From Plotosus lineatus (Eukaryota > Chordata > Actinopteri > Siluriformes > Plotosidae), in the NCBI GenBank assembly GCA_024760905.1, contig CM045745.1, positions 10,725,282 through 10,789,281 on the forward strand: a stretch of 64,000 bases of DNA, given 5' to 3'. This document shows, one piece after another, positions 11,557 to 22,884 of the stretch (its first letter is position 1; the number at the start of each line of letters is the position of its first letter). Position numbers and translations under genes: made by a program. The notes beneath the pieces are model-generated. The model worked only from the letters and a program-made list of their open reading frames with translations. It ran no database searches and was not told the DNA's origin.

Positions 11557-12283
11557 CAGTGGTACCTCAACTTACGATAGTCCCAACAAAAGAAAAATCC
11601 AGGTTACGAAAAACATTTTCCAAAAATGTTTTTCTCTGGATACGAAGCAAGTTCACGTTACAAAAGCACCATCTCAGAAATTCAAACAATACACGAGTTG
11701 CTCTCCCATTAACTATCTCCCAACATCCCGCCCCACTGACCTCCCATTGGTTATCTCCTGGCATCCTGCCCCGCTGGTCTCCCATTGGCTATCTCCCAAC
11801 ATCCCGCCCTGCTGGCCTCCCATTGGTCAGGAGGGATGACGAAGCTCCCTCCCATTGGCTATCTCCCAACATCTTGCCCCACTGGACTCCCATTGGCTAG
11901 GAAGGAATGACGCAGCCCCTTTACATTGGCTATTATGGAGCTGTATCTCCATAATACCCATGATGCTTTTCGTGTAAAGCACAGAGTTACTGTTGTTTCA
12001 TGAGTTTTTCAAGTGGACTCATTGCAACTTTATTTTTTGGCTCTGGCTTTTAACCTTGCATAAGTATTTGTCAGATTATAACTCTGCTAAGAAGACATGG
12101 TCAACACGAAGTAAGTACCTTAAAAGGTATGCTTTTATAATTTTTAAAGTGTTTAGGGGGTAGTATTGGGGGCCTTGGAATGAATCACGAGTTTTACATG
12201 TAAAATGTGGTTCTACTTACAAAAAATCCAGGTTACGAATCTGCCTCTGGAACGGATTAATTTCGTAAGGTGAGGTACTGCTG
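11557..12283. mobile_element. Tigger-type MITE, copy 1
   Basis: Ends CAGTGGTACCTCAACTTACG and TAAGGTGAGGTACTGCTG, flanked by TA (11555-11556, 12284-12285). It is 727 bp and holds four to five tandem ~47-bp units (11700-11900), each with CTCCCATTGGCTATCTCC-like sequence. A short ATG stretch with a following gtaagt occurs near 12097 and may be a decayed transposase start. Confidence 0.85.
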
Positions 12284-12424
12284 TATTATAAATCTTTTTG
12301 GACAGCATGCCAGTGGATTGAAGTTTTAGGCTTATTTACATAACTTGGAACAAATTACTTACATTTTTACCGCCATTTACAATTTTTTTTGAGGGAATAT
12401 GATTTTGCCCCAGTGCAGCATTAT

Positions 12425-12600
12425 AAAAGGCCGGCCATGTCTCTCATTGTCTGTGGTGTGAGGCAGTAAAAGAACCATTGCTGAGTTTCATCAAGAGTAG
12501 GCTGCATAGCCGTCAGCCCTGGCGAGCTGTCCAGGGTGTACTCTGCCTTTCCCAGAGTTGGCTGAGATGGGCATCGGCCTCCCCTCAACCAGAATCAATT
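12425..12600 (+). mobile_element. SINE-B, 5'-truncated
   Basis: Starts in the B body (AAAGGCCGGCCATGTCTCTC), continues through AAAAGAACCATTGCTGA and ends in a decayed L2-like tail. Confidence 0.75.
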
Positions 12601-12639
12601 GCATAGAATCATTTTGTAAGTCGCTTAATCATTATTAAG

Positions 12640-13440
12640 GTCGTGGGTAGGCTGGCGCCCATCTCAGCCAACTTTGGTTGAGGGCATGGTACACAGTGGA
12701 CAGCACTGTGGGCCATCACAGGCCAACACTAACACAACCATTCACACTTGCGTGGCGTAGTGGTTAGCACGTCCGCCTCACAGCAAGAAGGCCTGGGTTC
12801 AATTCCTGGCCTGGGCGTTTCTGTGTGGAGTTTGCATTAAATCACCTTGGGGTGATTTAAAACAGTCAATTAGCTTACTGTGTTGGGAGAGGCTCTGAAT
12901 TTAGCAGCTTTTAACTCTCTTTATATACTGCAGTTGCTGGCAAGGGGCATGGCTGTCACACGCGGGTGGAGTCCGGAACACACACCTGATTCTACTCAGC
13001 CATCACCTCCCAGTGCGAGAGGATTGTCCCTCTTCTCGATCCCGTTTCCCGTGATCTCTCTGGCTCCTGGTTCTCAGCTCCGTGCTCGACCAGTTCCCAC
13101 TCTGAAGTTTCCCTTAGTAGTTTTTGGTTTTCGTGTTTCCCCTCATCTCGACGGTGACCACGATTTTCCCGTACCCTAGTGCCTTCCCTGTGTGCAATAA
13201 ACCTCTTCTGTATTATCATGCTCTGTCTCCTGCATCTTTAGGTCAGACTGAATGTTCCTGGCATCACATACTGTGCGTGTTTTTTCACTGTGAGAATAAA
13301 CCAGAGTACCTGAAGGAAACTCTGGCGAGCACAGGGAGCATCCAAACTCCACACAAAACCACCCGAGCTGGGAATCGAACCCAGGCCTCCTTCCTGTGAT
13401 GCAGGCATGCTAAACACAAAGCCACCATGCTGCTCCATTG
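12640..13440 (-). mobile_element. SINE-A, minus strand, hosting a SINE-A fragment and a solo LTR
   Basis: Minus-strand SINE-A in pieces: 12640-12748 (tail), 12838-12880 (body) and 13274-13440 (body and head). A plus-strand SINE-A head fragment (12749-12837, GCGTGGCGTAGTGGTTAGC) interrupts it. The LTR at 12881-13268 is inserted further along. Confidence 0.75.
12881..13268 (+). mobile_element. Solo Gypsy-type LTR with 5-bp target duplication
   Basis: It is 388 bp, beginning TGTTGGGAGAG and ending GGCATCACA. It is flanked by perfect tactg duplications (12876-12880, 13269-13273). It contains an aataaa signal at about 13197 and a U5 with TCTCCTGCATCTTTAGGTC. It belongs to the same LTR family as the palindromic pair at 49348-49892 and is more distantly related to the LTR at 3504. 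A solo LTR with an intact duplication is the product of LTR-LTR recombination. Confidence 0.9.
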
Positions 13441-13446
13441 AGAAAT

Positions 13447-13509
13447 CTTCTCCTTCTTTTTCTTTTGGCTGTTCCCTTCAGGGGTCGCCACAGCAAATCA
13501 TCCAGCAAA
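13447..13509 (-). mobile_element. 63-bp RTE 3'-end micro-insertion
   Basis: Complement of the RTE 3' terminus (gttcccttcaggggtcgcca), flanked by perfect 18-bp direct repeats gctgctccattgagaaat (13429-13446, 13510-13527). This is an extreme 5' truncation of an RTE, or of a SINE with an RTE tail. Confidence 0.9.
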
Positions 13510-13627
13510 GCTGCTCCATTGAGAAATGTGGTGCCTAAATTGTTTAAACAAAATGTATGTTTGCTTATTTCCTATGTCCAATTGCTTGTTATAAAAACTT
13601 ATTTGTGGACCTTATAGTACAGCGTTG

Positions 13628-13941
13628 TGGGCGGCACGGTGGCGTAGTGGTTAGCACGTCTGCCTCACAGACGATTCCCGGCCTGGGCGTTTCTGTGTGG
13701 AGTTTGCATGTTCTCACCCTGCTTGTGTGGGTTTCCTCCCACAATCCAAATACATGCACAGTAGGTTAATTGGCCGTTCTAAATTGCCCGTAGGCTTGCA
13801 TCGTGCAGAAGGCAATGGCAAACCACTGCACTAATCCTGCCAAGAAAACCTCCATGAAGATGATAACCACAGCATTATCCTTCATGGCGGGTTGCCAATG
13901 GTCATCCTACGACTCAGGTACTAGTAGCTAGATAGATAGTA
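13628..13941 (+). mobile_element. Chimeric SINE: A head with tail C
   Basis: SINE-A head (GGCGGCACGGTGGCGTAGTG) and body run to TTGCCCGTAGG. They then switch to a different 3' module (GCAGAAGGCAATGGCAAACC ... CCTACGACTCAGGTACTA) ending in (TAGA)n. The same module and junction recur at 53737-53990. Confidence 0.85.
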
Positions 13942-14855
13942 AAGCTTTAATGGAAATTTACCGAGCTTCAAGAGAAATTATGTATTTGAGTGATGCAGTA
14001 TATACTCATTAAAGAGGTGCAACAGTGTCTACATACTACATTTATTGCATTTACACAGTCAGACCAATGTTATTGGAGCAAACATTACCCACAGTACAGG
14101 TTCAGTTGCTATTGTTTATGAATAATGCTGTTTTAACGTCCTGACTATAATTAAATATGAGGGTGATCTCTAAAATACAACAGTATATTTGAATAATATA
14201 ATAGAGGAGTATATTTATTTCGAGTTTATACGAAAGTAAAACGTTTGAAGGATGTTTAGTCTTGAATCAGGTATTGCTAACCACTAATATCTCTTATTTT
14301 TCAGATGGATGATATATTGTTGACGGATGCTAATAGACTTGTCAAAGCTCAGTGTGGATAATGAAGATTCAAACATGTGGAAAACATCTCTCTCTCTCTC
14401 TCCCTCCCTCCCTCTCTCTCAATCTCCCTCCCCCCCCTCTGTAATTACAGTCCTCAGGATCAGCGATCATGCTGGCAGAATGTAACCTGATTAAGTTCCT
14501 CTAGCACTGCTAAACCCGCTGTGGCAAGTTATTTAGCACAGCCAGACTCCTGCATTAGTGGCTGTTGCGTCCTTCATCTGAGAAAGAATATAATTTACTG
14601 GGGATTTTTTAAAGCAATTCACTTGGGGTGTTTATTAAATGTGACTTCCACTCCTACTTTTGATAAACCACGAAGACACATCAACAGATTTGTCCTTCAA
14701 AATGTTTCATCCTCACATAGTAAAGAATCCCAATCCCTTCTTCCTGAACATCTTTACCATTTTTATTTTTTCAGTTCCCATTATTGACCTCACAGTTCTC
14801 ACAATCCACGGTCATCAATTTCTCCTTCCTCCGACGTCTTCATTATGAGACCTAC
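13942..14855. other. Intron-like sequence 3' of the BANK1-like exon, with a CT microsatellite
   Basis: The (CT)n/(CCCT)n tract lies at about 14387-14436. No further exon of the gene is recognisable here. Confidence 0.5.
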
Positions 14856-15251
14856 CTTTGTGAATGACGTCGAGCACGGCCGAGCGGTACTCCTGTGCAT
14901 TTTGTTCACACGAGATCTGAAGACATTCTTCGCCTTTGAAAGGAATGAGTTCTAGCAGGGGTTCTAGGCTTTCAACACCACACAGCAGCACCACCACATA
15001 CACCTCAGGCTTCAGCACACGCGCTAAGAAGAAGCGGTGCAGCTGGCACATGTTTTCCAGCATACCCCGCGACAGTATGAGCAGTTTACACTTGTAGCTG
15101 CTCAGCTCCAGGAAGTTGACTTGCCGACTGGATACCATAGCGATGTTGAAGCAACAGATTCCATTCTCTGGAACGGATCCGGCAAGGATGGAATACATGT
15201 AAGAGGCCCACTGCTCTGCCTCTTGCTCAAAGATGATCAGCAATTCCTTAC
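14856..15251 (-). CDS. bank1: BANK1-like exon encoding a TIR-like domain
   Basis: A single 396-nt exon encoding about 132 residues. Acceptor: cttcag precedes the exon at 15252. Donor: GTAGG begins at 14855, after AAAG. The exon starts and ends in phase 1, so skipping it would keep frame; a skipped second exon is a known BANK1 isoform in mammals. Residues begin KELLIIFEQEAEQWASYM, include FLELSSYKCKLLILS and VVLLCGVESLEPLLELIP, and end EYRSAVLDVIHK. This matches the N-terminal TIR-like fold of BANK1, a B-cell scaffold that links the antigen receptor to Lyn and PLC-gamma and may contact MyD88/TRAF6. The paralogue PIK3AP1/BCAP has the same domain, but the SYKCKLLILS word is closer to BANK1. No other exon of the gene is found in the window, so its introns are long. 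Confidence 0.78.
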
Positions 15252-15351
15252 CTGAAGCAAAGGGTGGATAGAATGCATAAGGTGAGGGCCACAATGTAAA
15301 AGCGGACATGTATAGGCGCATAACACCGTATTGCAATTTGTACATCCATAA

Positions 15352-15396
<45 letters not shown>

Positions 15397-15594
15397 TTGC
15401 TCACCTGTGTTGCTCATATTTCTGCCTGGGCAAATACAAGTGGAACTGTCACCTACGGACAGGAAGAAGTGTTTGAACAGACACAGGTTCCTTTGTGTTG
15501 CTATCTGGTAACGGACTGGAAGTTGGTGTATCACAGGGATGGATGTGTTATCTGTGAGGGCGGGTTATGACCAGCTTTCCTGTTTAAAGTTATA

Positions 15595-15636
<42 letters not shown>

Positions 15637-15749
15637 GGTGCTTTGAACACACACAGGAATGGTTGAAATAATCAAAAGTTAATTAATCTGGCTACTTACA
15701 TAATAGAATGTAGATATTGTACATCATTTCATATACTGTATGTATATAT
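15252..15749. repeat. Intron-like sequence with GT and AC microsatellites
   Basis: (GT)n at about 15357-15394 and (AC)n at about 15597-15634 sit upstream of the BANK1-like exon. No coding signal. Confidence 0.8.
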
Positions 15750-16104
15750 TCCTTCATTCATTTTCTGAACCGTGTAATCCTAATTAGGGTTGCAGGGAGG
15801 CTGGCATCCATTCCAGCCGACTCTGGCCGATGGCAGAGTACATCCTGGACAGCTCACCAGGCCCTTGCAGGTCAGAAACATGCTGACAGCTATGCAGCTA
15901 CTCTTGTTGAAAGTCAGCAATGGTTCTTTTACATTAATTTTACATGAACCTTACACCATAGACCATGACAGACATGGCCGGCCTTTGATAACCCAGTTAG
16001 CTGCACTGAGGGGACAGTGACAACCCAATGAGAGTGGGGCTTGAACCCCCAACCTTCGGATCAGCAATCCAGCACCCTATAACACCAGGCCACCACTGCC
16101 CCCA
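15750..16104 (-). mobile_element. SINE-B with L2-like tail
   Basis: Complete minus-strand copy. The cattcattttctga tail is at the left. The body has the complement of AAAGAACCATTGCTGA. The head ends at ccaccactgccccca (complement of GGGGGCAGTGGTGG). Confidence 0.85.
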
Positions 16105-16245
16105 TATGTATATATGTGTATAGTAATTTACAGCCATTAAAATGAAAATATTATATTTCTAGAGGAATTTAAATTGGTATAATGCATATGTAATGTTCTC
16201 AGTGTAAATCTGCTGGTACCAAATATTTTATTGTACACTACACAG

Positions 16246-16486
<241 letters not shown>

Positions 16487-16492
16487 CAGCGT

Positions 16493-16832
16493 GGGCAGTG
16501 GTGGTCTAGTGGTATAGGGCGCTGGATCGCTGATCCAAAGGTTGGGGGTTCGAGTCCTACTCTCCACAATTTTGTCATTGTCCCCCCAGAGCAGCTGACT
16601 GGGTTATCAAAGGCCAGCCATGTCTGTCACTGTCTATGGTGTGAGGTTCATGTAAAAGAACCATTGCTGACTTTCAACAAGAGTAGGCTGCAAAGCCGTC
16701 AGCATGTTTCTGACCTGCAAGGACCTGGCGAGCTGTCCAGGGTGTACTCTGCCATCGCCCAGAGTCGGCTGGAATGGGTGCCAGCCTCCCTGCAACCCTA
16801 ATTAGGATTACACGGTTCAGAAAATGAACTGA
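16493..16832 (+). mobile_element. SINE-B with L2-like tail
   Basis: Full-length copy. The head is GGGCAGTGGTGGTCTAGTGG with B-box-like GGGTTCGAGTCC. The body includes AAAGAACCATTGCTGACTTT, and the tail ends GTTCAGAAAATGAA. Confidence 0.9.
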
Positions 16833-16872
16833 TAATAAACAGCTACTGCATGAAATTACTCTCACTCACTCG

Positions 16873-16984
16873 TTTAATGAATGCTTAATCTTATTTGAGT
16901 CATGGCAAGCCTGGAGGATATCTCACCAACACTATATGAAGGCTGGGTACACCCTAAACAGCTCGCCAGACCATCACAGGGACA

Positions 16985-17021
<37 letters not shown>

Positions 17022-17057
17022 TACAGTGTACTCAGATTCACACTCAGGGACAATTCA
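16873..17057 (-). mobile_element. SINE-A tail and (CA)n, cut by Rex3
   Basis: L2-like tail complement, then (CA)n at 16987-17020, then cactcagggacaattcag of the SINE body, where the Rex3 copy begins. Confidence 0.7.
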
Positions 17058-18141
17058 GAGAAGGCTTTCGACCGTGTCCCTCGGGTTATCTTGTGGGGCG
17101 TGCTCCAGGAGTACTGCATTCCAGAATCTTTGCTACGGGCCATTTGGTCGCTGTATCACCAGAGCCTGAATTTGTTCTGCATTGGGAACAACAGGTGGAA
17201 TTCGTTTCCAGTGAAAGTTGGATTCCGCCACAGCTGTCCTTACTCACCGATTCTGTTAATAATTTTTATGGACAGAATATCTAGCCGCAGCTGAGGCGTT
17301 GAGGAGTTCTGGTTTGGTGGCCATCGGATCTCGTCTCTGCTTTTTGCGGATGATCTTGACGTTTTGGCTTCAGCGTGCCGAGACCTCCAGCTCTCACTGG
17401 AGCAATTCGCAGTCAAGTCTGAAGCAGCTGGGATGAGAATCAGTGCCTCCAAGTCCGAGGCCATGGTTCTCAATAGGAAACGGGTGCCTTGCACCCTCTA
17501 GGTCGGGAATAAGGTTCTGCCCCAAGTGGAGGAGTTGAAGTATCTCAGGGTCTTGTTCACAAGTGAGGGAAGGATGGAGTGGGAGATCAACACGTGGATC
17601 ACTGCAGCCTCTGCTGTAAAGTGGAGCCTGTACTGGTGAAGAGGGAGCTGAGCTGCAAGGTAAAGCTCTCAGTTTACCAGTTGATCTATGTTCCAACCGT
17701 CACCTATGGTCACGAGCTTTGGGTAGTGACTAAAATAACAAGATCGTGGATAGAAGTGGCAGAAATGAGCTTCCTTTGCCAGGTGGTGGGGCTCTCCCTT
17801 AAAGATAAGGTGAGAAGTTCAGCCATCTGGGGGGAGCTCTGAGTAGAACCACTGCTCCTCTGCATTGAGAGGGGCCAGTTAAGGTGGCGCAGGCATCTGG
17901 TTAGAATGCCTCCCAAATGCCCCCAATGTGGTGTTTCGCGCATATCCAACTGGGAAGAGACCTCGGGGTTGACCTAGAAAACGCTGGATAGTTTATGTCT
18001 CTTGGCTGGTCTGGCAACTCCTCTGTGTCCCCCTGGAAGAGCTGGACGAAGTGGCTGGGGAGAGGGACGTCTGGACCTCATTGCTTGGGCCGCTGCCCCT
18101 GAGACCCGAACCCGAATTAAGCAGAATAAGTTGATGATGAC
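17058..18141 (+). pseudogene. Rex3 LINE, 5'-truncated, decayed
   Basis: Begins inside the reverse transcriptase at EKAFDRVPRVILWGVLQEY and continues through SPILLIIFMDRIS, a disrupted FADD region (FADDLDVLASAC) and the C-terminal LVKRELSCKVKLSVYQLIYVP motifs. It ends near 18141 in a short TGATGA tail. Multiple stops and frameshifts make it inactive. It is collinear with the better copy at 43284-44723. Confidence 0.9.
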
Positions 18142-18655
18142 TCTGTTATAAACTTCACATTTACCTTTTGACCTTACCTTGTATATTGTATTTGAATTTT
18201 AGCTTCAGAATATAATTCATATACACTCCACTCTACATTCCAAAAAGCTCCATCAGACGCAATCTGGCCTTTCACATTGGATGTGTTGTGCTTGTTCCGG
18301 TATGTAAAATTCAGACATAACAGTATGTCATTGACCATTGTTTCCACATGATACACTCAGAGCTGAAAACCAGAATAATTGTAAGAGGCTTTTGTTAAAG
18401 ATCTGCGCTGTCTGTGAATTTTGAGTTACACAAGCGAACCGACTGTCTAGGCTCCTGCAACATACAACAAGCACCACTTAACCTTTAAGAAAGTACACAT
18501 TTTATTTCTAAAAACACGAATGGATCAGATAAATTTGTTTCTCCTTTAAATGCATTTCTTACTGTGATGTTCAGTCTACCATTAAATAATGAACTTTATG
18601 CTGCGGTGCTTTTCTGTTACATTACTGACAGTTTTTTTTAGGCAAAAACATAATA
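18142..18655. other. Unassigned sequence
   Basis: AT-rich, nothing recognised. Confidence 0.5.
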
Positions 18656-19121
18656 CAGAGATCCCTCGCTACTTCACACTTCAATTCATGCAGCGATGAT
18701 TATTAAAAAAAAAATTGATCAATATTAAAAAAAAAAGGAAATTGAGGAAGAATAGGGGGAAAAGTTAAGGAAAATACCACAAAAACAAGGCCAATTATGC
18801 AAAAAAAAAAAAAAACCTCAATCAATACAAAACAAAAAACAACCCAAAATCTCCCATCAAAACTTACGTTGTTGTGAGGCGCGCATCTGTGTATGTGCAC
18901 ACGCATCGATGTGTGTGTATTTATATTTTACTTATGCATTATTTTTTAATGTTTAATTGTTATTATAAGCATTTATATCATTGAATATGTATTGATTGAT
19001 ATTATATACACATATGCATGTATGTATACATCAGTCGGGCGGGGGGGAACCTCCTTCGGGGATTTCGATGGTCGCATGGGGATCTCGGTCCCAATTAACC
19101 ATGTAAAGTGAGCGATCCCTG
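18656..19121. mobile_element. MITE family M1, copy 2
   Basis: CAGAGATCCCTCGCTACTTC at the left and GTGAGCGATCCCTG at the right, with TA on both sides. It is 466 bp and homologous to the copy at 10938-11412 in inverted orientation. It carries an (A)n-rich centre. Confidence 0.85.
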
Positions 19122-19151
19122 TACTACTACTACTACTACGACTGTACTACT

Positions 19152-19213
<62 letters not shown>

Positions 19214-19338
19214 GCATGTGCTTGTGTGGGTTCTTTCCAGGTATTCTGGTTTCCTACCACAAACCAAAGACATGCACATTAGGCTCATTTGCTGTTGCAA
19301 ATAGCCTCTAAGTGTACGTGTGTGAGTGTGTGTGTGTA

Positions 19339-19389
<51 letters not shown>

Positions 19390-19545
19390 GTGAGTGTGTG
19401 TATGTGTATGTGTAGCTCTGTGATGATCTAGCATGCTGTTCAGGGTGGACTCCCCTTCACCTAGTGTCGACTGAGATAGGCAGCAGCCCTCCCACAACCC
19501 TATTAGGATTAAGTGGTTTGGCAAATGAGTGAATAAATACAATTG
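19122..19545 (+). mobile_element. ATA microsatellite and SINE-A body/tail
   Basis: (ACT)n then (TAA)n at about 19122-19213. A 5'-truncated SINE-A follows (TGTGCTTGTGTGGGTT...), with an expanded (GT)n/(TA)n tract at about 19336-19390 inside it and an L2-like tail. Confidence 0.8.
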
Positions 19546-19802
19546 ATCATTATCAGTGACAATAGACTTTGAGGAGTGTAGGATCACAATAATAACAATA
19601 TAGTCTTAATAATATTTTATCAAGAGGCCATCACACTTGGTCTCAAATAAACATCCAGGCAGAATTCAGCTTCCTCTTTTTTCTTGGCCTACCCCACCAT
19701 TTCTGAAATATGGATATTATCCTTTCTATACATCAAAATTAACAGTGTTGAATTAACACCTAGAGTGATGAATTAATTAGGTAACACCTTATAATCAACA
19801 TA
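19546..19802. other. Unassigned sequence
   Basis: Nothing recognised. Confidence 0.5.
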
Positions 19803-20130
19803 CACTGCCCTACATAATTATTGGCAACCCTGGTTAAGATATGTTCTTTAGCTTCTAATAGATTCAGGGTTTTTTTTTCTTATAAATAATGTAGGAACTC
19901 AATGGATAAAGGATAAATGGATTTGATGTATGTCACAATTATTAGCCCCCAGATGTTAATACTTCGTACAACTCGCTTTTACCAATAAAACAGCACCTAA
20001 TCTTCTCCTATAATGTTTCACAAGACGGGAGAATAAAGAAAGGGGGCTCCCTGACCATTCCTCTGCACAATCTCTCTAAACCATCCAGCGACCGGGGTCC
20101 TCTCCTCTGCACTCTCCTCTTCTGCTCACT

Positions 20131-21118
20131 TCACAAGTTTTCAGTGGAGCTGAGGTCTGGGGACTGAGATGGCCATGGGAAGAGCTTGATTCTGTGTCTG
20201 GTGAAACATTTCTGTGTAGATTTGGCCGCGTGTTTAGGGTCATTATCTTTCTGAAAGACCCAGTGATGACCTATCTTCAGCTTTCGTTCAGATGCCACCA
20301 GATTTTGATTTAAAATGTCCTGGTATTTCAAAGTGTTCATGATGACATACACCCAAACAAGATTCCCAGGTCCTGTAGAAGAGAAACAGGACCACAAGAT
20401 CACCAATTGTCCCCCATATTTCACGGTGGGCATGAGGTTCTTTTCTGGATGGATCTTTTCTTTGGTCTCATCTGACCAAAGTACACAGTCCCAGTTGAAG
20501 TCCCAGTACCGCTCTAGATGTTTGTGTTTATGGCTGTTAGTGAGAAAAGATAGAGCCTGGGGGATGCTTTGGAGATTTTGTGACACCAACATGCTACCAT
20601 TTGTTGCAATTCTTTAATAGTGAGCTTTGGAGAACTTTTTATTTCTCTCACCATCCTTCTCACTGTGCCTGGCGTTTACCACTGTTCCAGTTGTTTTAAA
20701 CTTTTTAATGATCCCTCTGAAAAGGCGGCATGGTGGCATAGTGGTTAGCACATCTGCCTCACATCAAAAAGGCCAAGGTTCGATTCTCAGCTCGGGTATT
20801 TCTTTGTGGAGTTTGCATGTTCTCCGCGTGCTTGTGTGGGTTTCTCCCGGGTACTCTGGTTTCCTCCCACAGTCCAAAAACATGCAGAGTAGGATAATTG
20901 GCTGTTCATATCTCCCTTAGGTGTGAGTGTGAGTATGAATGGTTGTGTGAGTGTACCCCACCATCACCCGGAGCCAGCAGATGGGCACCAGCCTCCCTAC
21001 TACTCGAATTAAGATAAAGCGGTGAATGAATGAATGATTCCTCTGCAGTAGATATGGGCAGATGAGGGACTATTTTCTTGTAGCCATTGCCTGACTTGTG
21101 AAGGTTAACACACATCTG
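20131..21118 (-). pseudogene. Tc1-like transposase, interrupted
   Basis: The DDE catalytic half is readable at 20131-20592. WDCVLWSDETKE gives an acidic residue, VFQKDNDPKHAAKSTQKCF gives the second, and PWPSQSPDLSSTENL gives the third, where related enzymes read NPIENLW. The GGG box appears as KYGGQLVILWSCFSSTGPGN. The N-terminal helix-turn-helix lies further right (HKSGNGYKKIVPHLPIST, about 21040-21118), separated by the inserted SINE and by decayed sequence. The enzyme would cut and paste at TA sites. Here the interruption and frameshifts make it inactive. Confidence 0.93.
20720..21032 (+). mobile_element. SINE-A inserted in Tc1
   Basis: Full SINE-A with near-perfect 13-bp target duplications, aatgatccctctg (20707-20719) and aatgattcctctg (21033-21045), 12 of 13 matching. 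The L2-like tail ends GAATGAATG. Confidence 0.9.
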
Positions 21119-21230
21119 CCTTACTTGAATGTTGTTTTCGTTTGTTTCCCATGCTGAAGAGTGGATAGGAGAAATGGCCTCTGTGTCACATCATATTTAT
21201 ACCCTAGCAGAAACAGGAAGTGGTGAATTA

Positions 21231-21501
21231 CAGTGGTACCTCACTTTACGAAATTAATCTGTTCCAGAGCCTTTTTCGTAACCTGCATTTTTTGTAAATT
21301 GAACTGCATTTTACATGTAAAACGTGTGATTCGTTCCAAGGCTCCCAATACTACCCCCTAAATCCTTTAAAAATTATAAAAGCATACCTTTTAAGACCTC
21401 CTTCTGCTTCAATATCGTACCGATGGCAGACAAGTTTGGCCATATTCCTTTGCAATATCACTCGAGCCCATTTCTTCTTCTCACTCGCCCCAGAAATCAC
21501 A

Positions 21502-21556
<55 letters not shown>

Positions 21557-22021
21557 TCGTGTGTTGACCGTGTCTTTTTAGCAGAGTTATAATCTTGCAA
21601 TGTTTATGGAAGGTTAAAAGCCTGAGTCAAGAAATAAAGTATGAAACAACAGTAACTCTGTCCTTTACACGAAAAGCATTATGGTAGCTGCAGCTCTATA
21701 ATAGCCAATGGGAAGGAGCTACGTCATCCCTCCTAGCCAATAGGAGGCCAGTGGGGTGGGATGTTGGGAGATAGGCAATGGGAAGTAGCTGCGTCATCCC
21801 TCCGAGCCAATGGGAGGCTAGTGAGGCGGGATGTTTGAACGTCATTGATGGGAGAGCAGCTCGTGCATTGTTTGAATGTTTGAATGGCGCGTTTGAATTT
21901 TTAAGATGCCGCTTTCGTAATGTGAACTTGTTTCGTATCCAGACACAAAAATTTTAGGGAAATTCGTTTCGTACCCTACATTTTTCGTTTGGTGAGGCTT
22001 TCGTAAAGTGAGGTACCACTG
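21231..22021. mobile_element. Tigger-type MITE, copy 2
   Basis: Ends CAGTGGTACCTCACTTTACG and CGTAAAGTGAGGTACCACTG (inverted repeats), with TA on both sides. It is 791 bp. An (GT)n tract lies at 21507-21551. The minus strand near 21390-21490 keeps a trace of a Tigger N-terminal helix-turn-helix (SEKKKWARVILQ), and a 47-bp CCAAT-rich unit is repeated near 21700-21840. Confidence 0.88.
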
Positions 22022-22238
22022 TACTAATTAAATGTTCCTAGATCAACTTTGGAAGCTACTGTATAAAGGACAGAAATTGCTCAATTACATTTATTTCCTA
22101 GGAATTGTTAGGGATGCCAATAATTGGAACTTTTTCTACAGTTTTCAGTGTCAGAGTATGCTTCTGTAATATAAATTGTATTTATTTTAAGGCTTTTAAC
22201 ACATTTTAACCAGGGGGTCAATAATTATGGAGGGCAGT

Positions 22239-22884
22239 ATCTGTCCAATTGGATTCAAATGAACAATCTGACTGTTGACTGTTGTTATCACGAGGGAATT
22301 TACTGTGTGTATACACCCACCACCTTTGCATATCCCAGTCTGTGCAATATCTCTGTGCAAAGCATTAACTCGGTGTATATTGACGTTCGTACTTACAGTT
22401 TGCCTTTGTTTGCTGAAATGTATTAGAATTCCTTCACATTATTAAAAGAAAATCTCAGCAGCAAAAGTTTTAAAAGTTTCATTAGGTGTAGAACTGCAAT
22501 CATGTCGTGAACACTCCTGCCTGCTGCTTCTCCTCCATTAGAAATGTTCATAGAGTGGCAGAGGCAGCACAATGCCTGTCACATTGGGCCTTTATTAGCA
22601 CTTGTGCCATTCCCTTTAAAAGGGATATAATATATTTTATGACCATTAAGTGCAATAATAACTAAAGGTGCCAAAAAGCACTATGCCTGTGTGATTGTAT
22701 TATATCTAGAAGGGGAAGAAAATGAATAAAACCTTCACTTACAGTTTTCATGACCACATAATTTTCATCATCCAATAAAGGTCTTTAGTATTGCAACTAA
22801 AATTTTAATTCACTGACATGTTATTTATAATGTATATCGGTAATGTAGTGTTTTTCACAATTCGCATTGTAAAAGTCACCCTTA
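22239..22884. other. Unassigned sequence
   Basis: No gene or repeat recognised. Confidence 0.5.

Larger units (their letters stand above)
19803..22238 (-). mobile_element. Tc1-like transposon with two later insertions
   Basis: Terminal repeats CACTGCCCTACATAATTATT (left) and AATAATTATGGAGGGCAGT (right), preceded by TA on the left. The transposase is on the minus strand. A SINE-A (20720-21032) and a Tigger MITE (21231-22021) have jumped into it, which dates the Tc1 as older than both. Confidence 0.92.

Noticed and set aside
12749..12837. tRNA gene candidates at SINE heads
   Set aside because: A- and B-box-like motifs are present, but the sequences do not fold as complete tRNAs and continue into SINE bodies. 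They are tRNA-derived SINE heads.
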